Counted from the first letter of the stretch, positions 11,573-26,617 are shown. The stretch: DNA of 64,000 nt from Daedaleopsis sinensis (GCA_033807695.1 CM066305.1:434001-498000); one strand, 5' to 3'. Notes: generated by a model not told the origin, from the letters alone. Numbers and translations are program-made.

Positions 11573-12675
11573 GCTATGGGTCAATTGGCCAGCATCAATA
11601 TCGCGGACTGGGCGCGGCTGAGGATGCTGCTGGAGACGATGGGGGGTCCGGGCACCATACGGCGACGGAGGCAAGCTGCAGGCAGTCACCTACGGGTTGG
11701 CCAGAACGAATGCGCGCGGCGCGAAGTAGATAGATAATGCTTATACACTGTTCGACCTGCATCGACGCGGTTAGCATTAGCCTAGGCGAGGGAAGTTTAT
11801 ATCTTCCTAAATATTGATCGGACTAGGCAATTTGAAGAACTCCGACAGGTGGCTGGTGGCTGGTCCGTGGGCTTGGCTGGGATCCGGAGTTTGTTTACTG
11901 AAGTTACTTCTCCGAATTCGATCAGTGATCGTATACGTCTTAATTGCAATACTTATTGGCTTGCGCGCGCGTGCGCCTGACTGTCGAACGCTGTGCTGCC
12001 TGCACTTGTGAGCTTGAAGAAGTCTTTTACATCATCTAGTCGACTTGCAGCATCTAGCCGACGGGCGTAAGTACGCTGTAAGAATCATATGGACCGTTTC
12101 AAAGCGGTTGCGAGCGACTAGCTTCAACTTATCTAGGCAAAGCGGCAATGGGTTAGACCGCAAGGCAACCACTCGTGTACGCTGATCAGGGGGTGCGCAA
12201 GTCTAGATCTGTTCGTTTGGTGGTGTTCGTCCGGAGTGCGAGCCGAGGCGCTCGAGAAATATTGAACCACCAAACACATGCTACATTGAGCACCCCTATT
12301 GGATCCCTCTGAGGGGACATAAGAGGACATAGCCATGGGGTCGCGCTGAGTTTGCGGCGCTTGCCACGATTCTTCCAAAGAATGCGTACTAGCTCGGAGG
12401 TTGGGGCTCACATAATATGGGACTATATAGGAGCGCATGTTCGAAGGTACTGACCTCGATAAACCTCCGAGGTCCGAGCCATTGGCCTCCGGGAGCTCGG
12501 AGATTGCCCAGGTTCTAACGAATGACGCAGTGGTGGCTAGCAGATGCCGTACACTGTGGTCGTGCACCGAGAGCGTAAAGAGTCTACATCTGCAATTGAA
12601 AGGCATGCAGCGAGTCAGATCTCATAGGATCTCATCCGTAGATCAGTCCCAGCGCTGCGGGCGACTCACAATCAA
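11573..12675. other. intergenic part of duplication unit 2
   Basis: About 1.1 kb lies between the start of DUF6533 copy B and the 3' end of RRP7. It matches the corresponding stretch of unit 1 piecewise. Only short frames without coding character are present. Confidence 0.6.
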
Positions 12676-13845
12676 TCAGTACGGCCTGAACTTGCGCGAC
12701 TGCTTCAGCTTCTCGACATTCGCCTTGTCCTCCTCGAACTTCTTCTTCAGGTCGATGATCTCTGCGGACCGACCGGTCAGCACACGACAACGACCCAGCT
12801 CAAGCGGACCCCAGCCAGCCGTGGACAGCCCTCAGTGCTCACCTTTGCGCTTCTTCTCGTGGATCTGGAACGAATAGAACGCCTCCTTCTCCATCCCCTC
12901 CTTCTTCTTCCTATGCCGCTTGCCCCCCTCCGCGCCCTGCTCGCCCACAAACCGCCTGCGCGCGACACCCACGCCCCCGCCCAGCGTCTTCCCGTACGCG
13001 CCCCCGCGCGTGACGAGCGTGAAGCCGTCCTCGTCGACGACCGCCTCGCCCTTGCGGTACTCGCTCGCATGCCGCCGTGCCGCCTGCGCGTGCTCGAACG
13101 CGTCCATCCACGAGTCCGCGTGCGCGCGCACGACGTCCAGCGGCGGCCGCAGCGCCGCGTGCAGCGCCGTGTAGTGTGCGAGCCCGAGAGGGGCCTCGCT
13201 GTCGGCGGGCCATGCGCACGGCTTTTGTGGCGGCTTCAGCGCGCGGGCGAGCGAGGAGCTGTCGAGGAAGACGACGTATGCGCTGTGGCCGGTGCGGCGG
13301 AGGGTCCGCAAGGGGATGGAGGGCAGAGGTACGACTCGGGGGCCTGCTGGTTGTGTGACCTTCCGTTTTTTCTTCGGCCGTCCTTCGCCCTCCCCGTCAC
13401 TCTCGGAGCCCTCGTCGTCGTTGTCGTCGTCTTCGCCGCCGTCTGCTTGTTCGTGACCCGAGCCCTCGTCGTCGCTGGCGCCGCCCTGTTCCTCGTTCTC
13501 TTCTGCACCGTTACCGCCCCCAGTGCTAAACACGACCCGTTCCACCGTCCCGCAAGACTTGAAGAGCAGCGTGAGCTCGCGATCGGTCGCGTCCGGGGGC
13601 ACGTTCACGAGGAAGAGCGTGCGGCCTTCGGGCAGCTCTTCCCGCTGCTTCCCCTTCGCATCCTTGTGTTTTGGAGCGGAGTGTGCGCGTGCGTAGATGA
13701 TGTGCGTCGCCGACGGCGAGTAGGCGATCGGGAGGACGGTGAACCCGGATATCGTCGCAGGGAGGGCGGCCGAAGTCGAGGTCGAGGTCGAAGCCTTCGA
13801 GCCCGATACGGCGCGTTTCTTCTTTGCGGGTGATGAGGAGCCCAT
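12676..13845 (-). CDS. RRP7: ribosomal RNA-processing protein 7 (intact copy)
   Basis: Two exons (12843-13845 and 12676-12761) give 362 residues. Rrp7 is a subunit of the UTP-C module of the nucleolar small-subunit processome and acts in early 18S rRNA processing. Residues about 50-130 look like the N-terminal RRM-type fold (RTLFLVNVPPDATDRELTLLFK, VERVVFS). A long acidic insert follows, then a KKKRK basic cluster that could serve as a nuclear signal. The C-terminus has the Rrp7 hallmark: EKEAFYSFQIHEKKR, then KKFEEDKANVEKLKQSRKFRPY, the last piece encoded by exon 2. The start is placed at MGSSSPAKKK. An upstream in-frame ATG at 13941 lies before a possible 51-base intron (GTAAGT...CAG), so a 12-15 residue longer N-terminus is possible. 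The homologous copy in unit 1 is dead, so this may be the only source of this essential protein. Confidence 0.9.
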
Positions 13846-13941
13846 GTCACAGGCCTGAGCAGAGATGTCGGGCAGGGTAGACGGACGGATGTGCCAGAGA
13901 CTTACGGTAGAGCAGTCAGAAGCGCCGCTCGAGAATTTCAA

Positions 13942-14716
13942 GACGTTGCGTCCCGTTTAGGCCGTTTGTTTGGCAAGAGCTTCTGATCCAAACAACCGGA
14001 TATCGGGCGCCTAGTAGCAGTATCGCAAGAAATGATATTTAGATGATGGTCAGACCCATCAGGGTCGCAAGATACAACAATATAAAAGCGCGTTCTGCAC
14101 AACGTCTTTCCAGCTGACTAGTCCTCATCTCCTCCACGTTGCCTATAGAGCCATTTTAACAAGCTCTTCCGCTTGTAACTCCGGTCGCACCCTGCGACCA
14201 GCATATCGGCGTGGAGCTCCGTTATGCATTGCGGTGTCGGCTTGCCAAATATTTCGAAGTGCACTGCTGGGGTGTTAATGTCCATACGCTGGGACACGCA
14301 ACATGACCAGACGTACGCCTTCGCAGCCGGTCCGCCTTGCGTGGGACTCGGTTTCGTGGGTACCACCCGATGGGCGTCTGCGTCGCCATTTCCGCGGCTG
14401 GAGCGCTGAGCGCTGAATTCCCACGCTGGCTGGAGCTTGTGGGGGGCCCTCTAGCATTGTGTCCACTCTTTCGCGTCCATTTTATCGCACATCCAGCAAG
14501 GTTTGACCGGATCACCACTATTCCAACTAGCAGGCATCTCTTCGGGCGCAGGGCCATGCAGAGGGCATGACCTGGCCGGCCTCAGCAGAAGGAGCTTCAA
14601 TTTCTGCTTTCTGCAAGTCCCGAATAAAAAGCTGATAGCCGGGCAAAAGTCCCAAGCTCGTGCCCACGGAGCGCCCGTGAATTCCCGTCAAATTACGCAT
14701 TTAGTGTAAATTACTA
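13942..14716. other. intergenic region between RRP7 and CDC7
   Basis: The left part (to about 14206) is the right edge of duplication unit 2. The remainder is unique in the window and holds no convincing coding frame. It should carry the RRP7 promoter and the CDC7 3' UTR. Confidence 0.6.
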
Positions 14717-17088
<2,372 letters not shown>

Positions 17089-18189
17089 TTATCCAAGAGG
17101 CGGAACTTTACCAGGCGAGGCCCCACAGACAAGAAAGGCAGAGATATTACCGGACTGTTACGTGTAGTATCCAGGAGAAACAAAGAGTCTTTGAAAGAGG
17201 AGGGCTACCGACATCGACTAGCAAGAACAAGCATCACATCCTCTGAACAAAAGAATTGAACAACCCAGCCACAGACGCGTCCCATAACGCGTCGGACTCG
17301 TTGATCACGTGGTGGTTACCGTTGGCTTTTCGAATTCTTAAGTTCAGACCTATTCCACCATAAGAACCTGCTCACACCCCGTCTGCAGTATGCATATCAC
17401 AAAATTCTAGGGCGACTGTCTGCTGTACATCTTGGACATCAAACTGCGCATCACAGGGAGGGTACTACTACTTGCTGCCGGCACACCCACGGTCGCAACG
17501 CATATTCAAATATGCAAACTTCAGCACGTCCCACATATGCCTTGAGGCGGGTATGATGGCAAGCTGATCCATCCATGTTGTGTGCTTCGATTGTGACTAA
17601 CTTGGACAACCACCAGATATCCTTGCGTTGCAGTCTCCCCTCGACGGATGCCCGCTGCTTCTCTACAACACCTCTTGCCCATCCTTCGAGCTACAGTGGA
17701 GGCTAAGGCACAGCAGGAAGGGGTAGTGCAGGCGGGGGGTGGGCGAGCGCCGCGCGGCCGACAACTTTGGGTGTTTTATCGTGGCTGCACTCGGGGCTCT
17801 GCTAGGCTAGTAGTGTTGCTAACTAACTTTCCGGTCATATCGAAATAGATATGCGCCCACGAACTCTCACCGGCGGGATCAGTGACCCGGGTGCCACGTC
17901 CACGGTATCTATCATTATGGTCAGTAGCCAGTCCTGCCGACGACAGGTCCTTCCCCCGTTTAATAGGACCCGTACAGCGTCTGCCTGGAGACAACCTGCC
18001 GACGACTACCAGCACTACAGACTTGCTATTGACGCAGCAGGTGAGTCTTCGTGCGAAGCGGCTGTAAATATACAATTGACGTGGTCCCTCGCCAGACGCC
18101 GACTTAGACATCCTAAAAATATGTTTCTCCAGCGAGTCTGCGAATGGGGTACAACTTTCGCGCCTCACCGAGAGTATTTGAACGACATT
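17089..18189. other. intergenic region, divergent promoters of CDC7 and F-box-type gene 1
   Basis: No recognisable gene is seen. An open frame from 17851 runs in phase into the F-box-type gene; its first 113 codons show no conserved feature and are treated as upstream sequence. Confidence 0.5.
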
Positions 18190-19724
18190 ATGGTCCTTTT
18201 GGCTCTGGGGATCGCCTCCGCGTTGCTTGCTCTCCTCCACAAACCCTTCTTTGGAAGACTGCGTAGGCGAGGCTATAAACGCGTCTCTCGTTCTCTCAAA
18301 GAAGAGCTTCGCCTCGCCGCCGCACGGCTACTCCAGTCCTGGCTCCAGAAACAGTCACGGGCCGTCTCGGAGACGCGCCTCGATTGTCTGCCTCCCGAGC
18401 TCCTACACCTACTCTTCCTGTACGCATGCACCGACGGCGGGCCCACAGCGCGCTCCCTCGCTCTCGTGTCCAAGCGCATCTCAGTCGCCTCGCGAGGGGC
18501 GCGCTTCCACTCCGTCTCGCTTCTCTCCGGCTCCCACTGGTCCGTGCGCCGGCTGCTCGACGAATACGCCGCGGCCTGCGACGCAGCGCAGAGGGAGGGC
18601 GCCGTCGTGCCGCGGATCCGCCACCTCTGTCTAGTCTCCCACCAGTTCTTCCACGACGATTGGGACGGCTTCGTGTCCTTTGCCGACCCGCGGCGCCGCG
18701 AGCACTTCGCGACCATACGGCGCCACCTCAAGGCCCAGTCGTCACAAATAACAGAAGAGGCCGGCATTGAAGAGGAGTGGACGGCGTTCATGGATGCAAT
18801 GGAGGAGCGGTACCACGCTGCCGCCGAGACGCTCCTGCAGACGGTCGCGGGCGACCTCGAGACGCTCTGCATCCTCCAGGTCGCCGTGCCCATCGTCGAG
18901 CCCAAGCCACGCCCGTTCCATCTGGGCCGGCGCGACTTCCCCAGACTGCGCGAGCTGTGGTTCTTCGACAGCTCCCCGTGCTTCGTCTTCTCGGCTGGGG
19001 CGGGATCCGATCCAGATGCGGGCCCACAAGAGTTTCCTCCGTTCCCCGCCCTGTCGAGGCTCCACATTGTCAGTCCGTGCCCGAACTTCATAGACATCGA
19101 CTTCGTCCCGTGGGTCCGCGACGCACCTAAGCTCGACACCCTCCACATCACGTCGAGTTCCTTTGTGCACACCGCGGTGCCCGCCTGGGTGAGGAACCTG
19201 CTCTCCGCGACCAGTAAGTCTGCGACCTTTCCCCCCACCCGCGCATAAGTATAACAATATGCACACACTAACATCTACGCGGGACAGCTGGGACACACTG
19301 GCCGCGCGCCGCACCCGTCCACCTCCTCGTCTGCCTCCCGGCCCCAGAGACCGGGCATGGCCACACGTGGGCGCCCATGCACTACCCCGGCGCGCTGGCC
19401 GTCTTCGACGCACTCCAGGCCGCCGCGACCCCTCTCGTCTTCGTGCCGTACTACTGCTACCAGGACGTCGTTAGCGACGCGCAGCCGCCTGGGCTCCTGC
19501 TGGGCCCCGCCGAGGTGCGCAGGGACTGGCTCGCGCGCATCGCGCCCGCGCAGGGGTGGCTGGACGGGATCTACGTGCGCGACTTCTGGCGCGGGTACGG
19601 GGGCGATGGGTTCCTCCGCAAGTTGGCCATCTCCCGGCAGGTGGGCGGCTCGCACCTGTACATCCCGCCACTCATCATCTGGCCGGGTGAGGGTCAACTT
19701 GAAGATGCCCAAGGTGAGTTCTGA
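18190..19724 (+). CDS. F-box-type protein, paralogue 1
   Basis: Exon 1 (18190-19213) and exon 2 (19288-19724) give 486 residues. The N-terminus is a hydrophobic helix (VLLALGIASALLALL), then a basic helix, then the F-box-like core at about residues 58-100: LDCLPPELLHLLFLYACTDGG, followed by ALVSKRIS. Downstream is a leucine-rich, irregular repeat region (DLETLCILQV, FPRLRELWFFDS, LSRLHIVS, LDTLHITSSS), as in agaricomycete F-box proteins that would present substrates to an SCF ubiquitin ligase. That role is inferred from the family. The start at 18190 matches the length of paralogue 2; an in-frame ATG at 17851 would add 113 residues. A further GT/AG intron (19714-19772) would change only the last residues and give the same length, ending at 19783. 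Confidence 0.75.
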
Positions 19725-19783
19725 CGACGATTGCGGTGTACGATCACTTTGCTCAACTCGACTTGTCAACAGGATGTCATTGA

Positions 19784-21605
19784 GAAGAACGGTGTCCCTA
19801 TGTCAGACACGCTGCAGGATACGGATAAACTACCATAGCCGCCAATAGCAGAGACAACAAATGTGAGGACGGACACAGGATGGCCTGGTTCATCGACTAG
19901 TTCGTATTTCGATCCAGTCGGGTATCCGTCTTGCTGTGTGCAGTAGGGCTGCTCAATTCTTGAGGGCCGTTTCGAAATGCAGTCGACTGACGATAGCGGG
20001 CTGGCTGCACATGGTCCAAGACTCTTCCCGTCAGAACGAGTTTTTTGCGACTGCGGAAGCCTTGACATGTACGAAGTCGACGCACGTCCGTACGTCTCCG
20101 TGGTCGGTCGACAAGCGCGACGTTCGACCGGCTGGTCCGACGCCGCTAGAGTCTGCTGATGATGAGGCCCCCATAACCTACATACTTGCGTTGACGTCGA
20201 GCTCAAGGCCCCGGCTGCCAGGGGGCCTTGAGGCTTCGACGTCCGTGTCGGACCTAAGTTCATGAAGAGTGACAGTACTGACAGTTTCATATATGCGCAG
20301 TATGTGGGTGTCAGGCCTCAGAACCCGCTCGAGCGTTCTCGGGACTCGTCGTGGTGCCTCTGAGGCAGCGCCTTGCCCTCTTTTGTGTCGCGCTCACCGC
20401 TGGCGAGCGGCGGCCGCACAGGGTGCATCGTCATCTGCGCAAACGTCGCTGTTATCTGCATTCAATATGTGCGTAGTGGGCCCCCTCATCTCCCCTCAGC
20501 GCTAGGACTTACCGACTTAGGCGTTGACACCACATGGGTGGCCGATGCGCAGCATCCGTCCATGTGTGCACTCCGGGTCGGAAAGAGTCTGTGCTCGCGC
20601 TATCGAGTTGGCTAATTCTGTGAGCGCGACGCTGGAATCGACGATGAGCGGTAAACTCCCTCTGTCGAAAGTCGAGACGATCCTTGAGCGCTTGAGCACT
20701 GGTACATCAGATGCTTGCTTCTCGCCGCACTTAACGCCAAGATACCTTGACAATTCACCATCAATTGGTTGCATTAGATTGAGGCTGGCCAGTATTGGAA
20801 AGAGGTTAGCATGACTCGAACATGTCCATCGAAGCAATATGTAGTCAATTGTACAGCTTTCTGGGACTCACCGGCACCTTCAGGCATATGTCATGCACAT
20901 GCATCAGGGACAAAAGATGGTACCGATTTGCTTCGGCCAATATAGGTTCGGCATCTAGGTGTGTGGCTGTACCCGGTAAAGTCACAAGTATCTTCGTGCC
21001 GTTCGAGGCGCGGTTCAAGACGAACCTTGGCGTTTTCGGCACGTTGTTGACTCGAGATCGAACACTTGCGCAGCAGCCTGAGCAGGTGGATGGGTGTAAT
21101 AGGGATGTCAGAGGTGTATTCCGGTGTTTTGTGCGCAGTCTGCCAGTATTCAGCGCGGGTAGAGTCGGAGGAGGCTGTCAATGTATTGATATCGGGGCGG
21201 TGCCCAGCCGCTATTCGATCAAGAGTTACTTGCCGTTGGAGGCTAGTTGGAGGACTGTTGGAGGTTGGAACCTTGCGTCGATTTGGTGTTATAGGGAGGA
21301 GATCGATGTTGTTGAGGGAGGGCCATCGCGAGGGCAGTTAAGGACGTGCTCGACAAAGACCTACAAAAACGTGGTCAAAATTGAGCAGAGTCAATGCAAG
21401 AGTCCGAGAGGGCCGCGCCGGTGGCTGCGGAGATGTCGAGGGTGGGAGAGAGGAAGGACTTCATGCGAGAACAGGACAAGATGTGGCTGCGCACCAGGAC
21501 CCAGCTGACTCCCACTCTCACCTCCTCCTATAAAACGTCCAGACTCCAGGTCGCGGTGAGTGTCTGCCAGCCCGCGCATCGTCCGCCGAGCCAACCTTGA
21601 AGCCC
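19784..21605. other. intergenic region, no supported gene
   Basis: About 1.8 kb without a supported gene. Both strands have frames of 60-230 codons that lack family motifs and carry stops in any sensible spliced path. The minus strand around 20845-21040 and 20520-20700 has coding-like composition, so a decayed gene is possible, but I could not identify one. Confidence 0.4.
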
Positions 21606-23061
21606 ATGCCACCTGCGAACAACCAGAACATCGCCATGAGCAACTTCGACACCAAGGACCGCCCCCCAAGCGATTCCTCGCGTGAAAACGTAGTCGATCA
21701 CCATGCCCCAAACGGTGAGCCGCTCGTCCATTGCTTACCGGCTTCTCCCCGTTCCATGACCATGGCTGTGTCCCCCCTTCCTCTCTCCTCCTCCCACCAT
21801 CTCCGCTCACAATGTCCAACGAAATCACAGTCACGGACGACGCTGCTTTCTCCCCAGGCCCCAGCAAGGGCAAGCAGCCCAACGGAGAGCACGTTATCAA
21901 GGTCCAACCGCTTAAGCGCAGCGAGATGCAGGTCTGTGTTCCGGATGCTCTTCATCTTCAACCCCTCTCATCCTCGGTGCGTCATCACAACAGCCATCGT
22001 ACGCTCAAGACCTTGGAACCGCTGAGGTACGTTCCTTCTCTGTCCTCTCATTCTCCCCATCCCTCATCCCTGCCCAGGTCACCCATGGCGTATACGGGTC
22101 ATTGCTCCAAGTCCTCGGCTCATGCATCGGTTTCGTCGGTGCCATCCCCTGCTGCCCATGCCCCAACCCCTTCCGCGAGGTGAACCAAGGTGTGTCCCCC
22201 TGTCTTTCTGTCACCATCCCCACACAAATACTCCCCAAAAGGCGCTGTTGGCCTCGTCCAACGCTTCGGGAAGTTCTACAAGTCCGTCGACCCCGGCCTC
22301 GTCCAGATCAACGTCTGCACCGAGTCCCTCCGCATCGTCGACGTCAAGATCCAAATCAGCCCTATTGGCAGGCAGAAGGTCATCACACGCGACAATGTCG
22401 ACGTCGAAATGTGCGTTCCCACCCGTCCGTGCTCTCACACCGAGCTTACCTTCGGACCTTTCCCAGCGACTCCGTCATCTATTTCCAGATCACCAACCCC
22501 TACCGCGCTGCGTTCGGTATCTCCGACCTACGCCAGGCACTCATCGAGCGTGCACAGACCACGCTCCGGCACGTCGTCGGCGCGCGGATGGTGCAGTCCG
22601 TCGTGACCGAGCGCGAGGCGATCGCGTTCGAGATCGCAGAGATTGTCGGCGACGTTGCCGACAAGTGGGGCGTCGCGATCGAGGGCATCCTCATCAAGGA
22701 CATCATCTTCTCGCCAGAAGTCTCCGCATCGCTCTCGTCCGCGGCGCAGCAGAAGCGTATCGGCGAGTCCAAGGTCATCGCGGCGCGTGCGGAGGTCGAC
22801 GCTGCGCGCCTCATGCGGCAGGCTGCGGACATCCTCGCGAGCCCCGCCGCAATGCAAATCCGGCAGCTCGAGGCGCTCCAGTCAATGGCCAAGAGCGCGA
22901 ACAGCAAGGTCGTGTTCGTCCCGATGAACCTCCAGAACGACGTTATCGGCAACATGACGCAACAGATGCAAGCATCGGGATCCGGTTCGCATCCGTTGCA
23001 ACAGGAGACAGGGGACGCAGTCACTCGTGCAGGCTTGCTCAGTAGTATAGAGCACATGTAA
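21606..23061 (+). CDS. stomatin-like SPFH (band 7) protein
   Basis: Six exons (21606-21714, 21858-21931, 21994-22026, 22078-22189, 22242-22410 and 22467-23061) give 363 residues. SPFH proteins form membrane-bound scaffolds on the inner face of membranes. Features: a Ser/Pro-rich N-terminus, SYAQDLGTAE, then a short membrane-inserting segment GSLLQVLGSCIGFVGAIPCCPCPNPF with Cys residues suited to palmitoylation. The SPFH domain follows (GAVGLVQRFGKFYKSVDPGL, DVKIQISPIGRQKVITRDNVDV, VIYFQITNPYRAAF), then the stomatin-type helix VVGARMVQSVVTEREAI. The C-terminus has the Ala/Glu-rich coiled coil (ESKVIAARAEVDAARLMRQAADIL) and FVPMNLQ. The 33-base third exon (encoding PSYAQDLGTAE) is required to keep frame. 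The intron 2 donor is GTCTGT, weaker than the rest. A second Met (21636) is a possible start. Confidence 0.9.
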
Positions 23062-24881
23062 GTGTGTGTATAGGACGCACCTTCCATGCCTCTGCTGCAC
23101 TCGTTCGGACCCGGCGGTATCCTTACGCTGCTGCCTTCACGTCTTGTTACGCATCACGACCCATGTGTATAATAGTTCTAGTGTCTGTAACGGATATAAT
23201 GATACGATATCTTGCTATACCCTCACATTCGAAGGTCAGGATTGGATGCTCTTGCGTGGACGACCATGAGGTAGAGACAGGAGGAGGCGATGATACGGGA
23301 GAGGGGGAAAGGAAGAGAGTTGATGCAGGAGACAACGACGAGAGATGAGTCGGCCGGTTGGGGAGGGCCACGGAGGTAGACGAGGGGAGGATGGATGGAT
23401 TGAAGGAGTCCCTTACCGTTGTATGCATGCGCTATTTGTACCTCGCCGACTGGTACTATGACGCGAACTCTTCAGAGTCTATGACCAAGTACATGCGTCA
23501 ACGATCGTCATTTGGGGCTCAGACCGACGTCACCTGAGCTCGTAAAGAAGACATGATCGAATGTAAGTATAGTACGTGTCACCTACTTGTGGAAATTGCT
23601 CATGTTTCGCTAGACTTCCCCCCCGAGAGAGGGCATGATCTCAAGGCCATGTTGAGGGAACCGACTTGGAGAGAGACCAGCGAGCGAACAAGGCCTTTGA
23701 TCGAGAAGAAACGTGAAGCGTGAGGATGAGAATCGTGAAGGAGAAACTTCTGTGCCCTGTGGGCTTGCGAAAGCATCAGGAAGTACACTCGACGCGACGC
23801 GCTCTCGACACGGTCACGTGCCACGCGTTCTGGGTACCGTGACTAGCTTCGTACGTCCTCGTCGACTTGTGTACACCTCCGGATCCTAGCATTGCACTTA
23901 TGACTTGATACCCTCCTCATCACCACCGACCTACGTCGATAACATAGAAGTGAGTATAGGTAACATAGAAGTGAGTATAGATAACAGCAAACACGCTCTC
24001 GAATACGTACTACGTGCAACAGTACTTGCCAATCCGACAACCTTCACGCGACATGCCAGGTTTAGGGAGGACCGCCCACTGTCACGGCTCTTGTTAGCCA
24101 ACCGGTGCCATGTTTCGGTCAAGCTGGCGGACGTTCTACCGAGCCTCACGCTGACAAGTTGTTAGTCACTTAGGCTGGCTACGCAGGAAGGACCTGCGTA
24201 TCCTCCGATTCCGATGTACTGCCCGCGAGATGACAATGGCAACAAGCACTCGTCAGTGTTGGCAAAATATGTATTCTTGGTTGATATCACCGAGAGAAGG
24301 CGGTGATCGCGATGTACTTGACCAGAGCGGCGCTCTTGCCGTTTTCTAAGTCCTTGTCTAACGAGGAGGAGGCATAGTCCTGCATAGTCCTAGCATCATC
24401 AAAGTCTTGACATCGCAGTAACAGAGTCGCGGGAGCAGCGATGGCTCGCCGGTACCTGATGTTTCCGATTTCAATCCTGTAGTCGGTAACATTTCGACCG
24501 TGACGGCGGTTCGCCCAAGGAACCAGTGATCAGCGCTCGACGTCCCTCCGAAGGTCGCAATTGCAAAGAGCAAACCGCACCTCTATACTAGCGGCGGGTC
24601 TGGTCGACACTTGGTGAAATGCCATTGTCTAGTGATGGTCCAGTGGCAGTGGCACATGATGTTCACAGAGAGGCACTCACCGCGAGGGGGCCCATCTGTC
24701 GTGACATGCGTCCGTTTGTTTTTCCAGATTCCCCCCCTGCTTCGTGCCAGTTGAACAATTTCTACTCTCTCTCGACTCCTCCTTCGTCCGTGCTTGCCCC
24801 ATACCTATTCTTTTTCTGCTTTTGCATGGCACTCGACCATACTGTCCTTCACTCGAATTTTGATTTGGAATCTTGAACAGC
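23062..24881. other. intergenic region with a small tandem repeat
   Basis: No gene could be supported in this 1.8 kb. The only structure seen is the 21-base tandem duplication at 23940-23981. It should carry the 3' UTR of the SPFH gene and the promoter of the membrane protein gene. Confidence 0.5.
23940..23981. repeat. 21-base tandem repeat, two copies
   Basis: The unit starting TAACATAGAAGTGAGTATAG occurs twice head to tail, with only the last base differing. A third, partial unit (TAACA) follows. Confidence 0.9.
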
Positions 24882-26617
24882 ATGCAAGCTATAATCATAG
24901 ACGACCGCGACGTCGAAATAGTATATCAATCGGCCGACCTCTGGAGCCACCAGCAGGGTCAGCCTAATGAAGAGTACCGGGCAGGGACCTACTCACAAGG
25001 GCTCACGGGAGCCAGCCTGAATTTCCGGTTCAACGGTGCGTCTCCCCGTCGAGTGTACGAATACGTGCTGCGACTTCAGCAGGATTAACGAGCTTCATCC
25101 CCGAACAGGAACAGAGGTAGCCGTGTACGGTGTCGCGGATCCTCGCCCAATGAACAGTAGCAAGGACGCGAACCCGCCTGCGGCGACCTTCACGGTCGAT
25201 GGCATTATCCCTATGACGGTCCTCAGCGATCCCGACATTCAGGTTCAAGAATATGCTCACCAGTTCTTCAACTCGCACGCGCTCCACGCGGGGGAGCATG
25301 TCCTGCAAGTGAACATCACGCACGGCACGGCCGAGTGGCCATTCGTTCTTGACTACATCCAGTACACTCCACTTCCCCATGCTCCAAGCAATGGTCCTGG
25401 CGACCCTATCGCAGCAGCGTCGTCGAGCCCAAGCAGGCAGAAGGTGGTAACAGCGGTGGTTGTGGCCAGCGTGGTGGGGTTGGTCGTGATCTTGGGGCTC
25501 GGAGCACTAGTTGTGCGGTATTGGATGCGCTCGAAGAAAACAAATGCGGACAAGGGGGAACAGGGTCCGTTTATGTACCACATTTCCAAATCACGCACGA
25601 AGATGGACCTGTTGGAAGAAGGTGAGTTTGTGTCTGAGAATTTAATTAGGTTGGACGCGAATAGCTGGTAATGTTGACCCACAATTAGAGGAGAAGTCAC
25701 AACCATGCTCACCGGAGCGGCTTTCGGAAGAGATGACATCGACGTATGCTCGATCATCGAACTACGGCGGGCACGAGTCGGTAGAAGAGCTACCAATGTA
25801 TCTCGACAATCGCTCGCCGCGTCTGGTCACGGAATACCTTCTTCATCCGTCTGGACAAGGACAAGGACGCACCTCCTGCGCAATCAGCGACACCGAGTAC
25901 GGCGTGGCCTCACGCCCTTCCTCTCCAACGCATATCCACCCGGACACACCTTCGACACACGTGCACACCATCGCCATCGCATACCAACGCTCCCTCGCCC
26001 CGTCCACGCGCTCACGGCCATCCCTCACGCGAACAGGCACATCCTCAACAGCCAGTGCCCTCTCCCTCTCACGCCCAAACACACCTCCCACGGCCGCACA
26101 TACATCTGGCAGCCCATACTCTCCCGCGATCGTGTACCGGGCTGCGACACCGGACTCGCTCGTATACACGGTTATGACGCTCCCGTCACGGATGGGTTCG
26201 CCGAGCCCGAGTGCTACTAGCACCGGGAGCAGCGTGGCGGCGCGACAGGCGGGGAAGGAGGTCGAAGTCGGGTACTGGAATCGGAGCCATACGGCGAACG
26301 CGCAGCCAGCGACGTTCCATTCCGACTCGGGGGTGCGCTTCAAGGAGGACGACTTGCTCCTTGGACATGTGCCGGTGCCAGCGCGAATGCCGCACGCGGC
26401 TGCGGCGGATCCAACGTTACAGCCATTTGACTCACATCGTCGGAATGGTGTCGTGCAGGTACCTGTACCTGTGCTCTCGGAGTCGCAGCTCGGCACAGGC
26501 GAGGTCGCTAGGAGGAAAGAGGAGGAGGGGAGCCTGGAGGAGAACACCCGATGGAAGCGTGTGTCGTACGCTGCATCTGCCATTTCACAGGTTCCACCTA
26601 TGTACACTGAGTATTAG
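24882..26617 (+). CDS. single-pass membrane protein with an N-terminal beta-rich domain
   Basis: Three exons (24882-25035, 25109-25621 and 25689-26617) give 531 residues. Residues about 3-140 resemble the galactose-binding-like ectodomain found in many agaricomycete membrane proteins: an IDDRD opening, IVYQSADLW, then GASLNFRFNGTEVAVYG, then TFTVDG and HVLQVNIT. A clear transmembrane helix lies at about 164-187 (VVTAVVVASVVGLVVILGLGALVV), followed by RYWMRSKK as a stop-transfer sequence. The rest is a long, Ser/Pro/Thr-rich, presumably cytosolic tail. No N-terminal signal peptide is visible, so the topology is inferred. The second intron follows a LEEG codon group with a TTAG acceptor. Role unknown; a surface sensor or adhesion function is only a guess. 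Confidence 0.8.

Larger units (their letters stand above)
9520..14206. repeat. tandem segmental duplication, unit 2
   Basis: This is the second copy of the block described for 5102-9400, in direct orientation. It opens with the last codons and stop of the BTB gene (CTGGAGGAGCTGTGA) and holds DUF6533 copy B and the intact RRP7. It is longer than unit 1, mainly because unit 1 has lost parts of RRP7. Both DUF6533 copies keep full frames and equal lengths. Confidence 0.85.

Noticed and set aside
12835..13833. A 332-codon plus-strand frame opposite RRP7
   Set aside because: It is the antisense shadow of the GC-rich RRP7 exon; its product is low-complexity and has no domain, whereas the minus strand encodes clear RRP7 motifs.
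17851..18189. N-terminal 113-residue extension of F-box-type gene 1
   Set aside because: Open and in frame, but without conserved features and absent from the paralogue; treated as upstream sequence.
20520..21350. Possible gene or decayed gene on the minus strand
   Set aside because: Some stretches look coding-like, but no splice path gave a consistent frame and no family motif was found.
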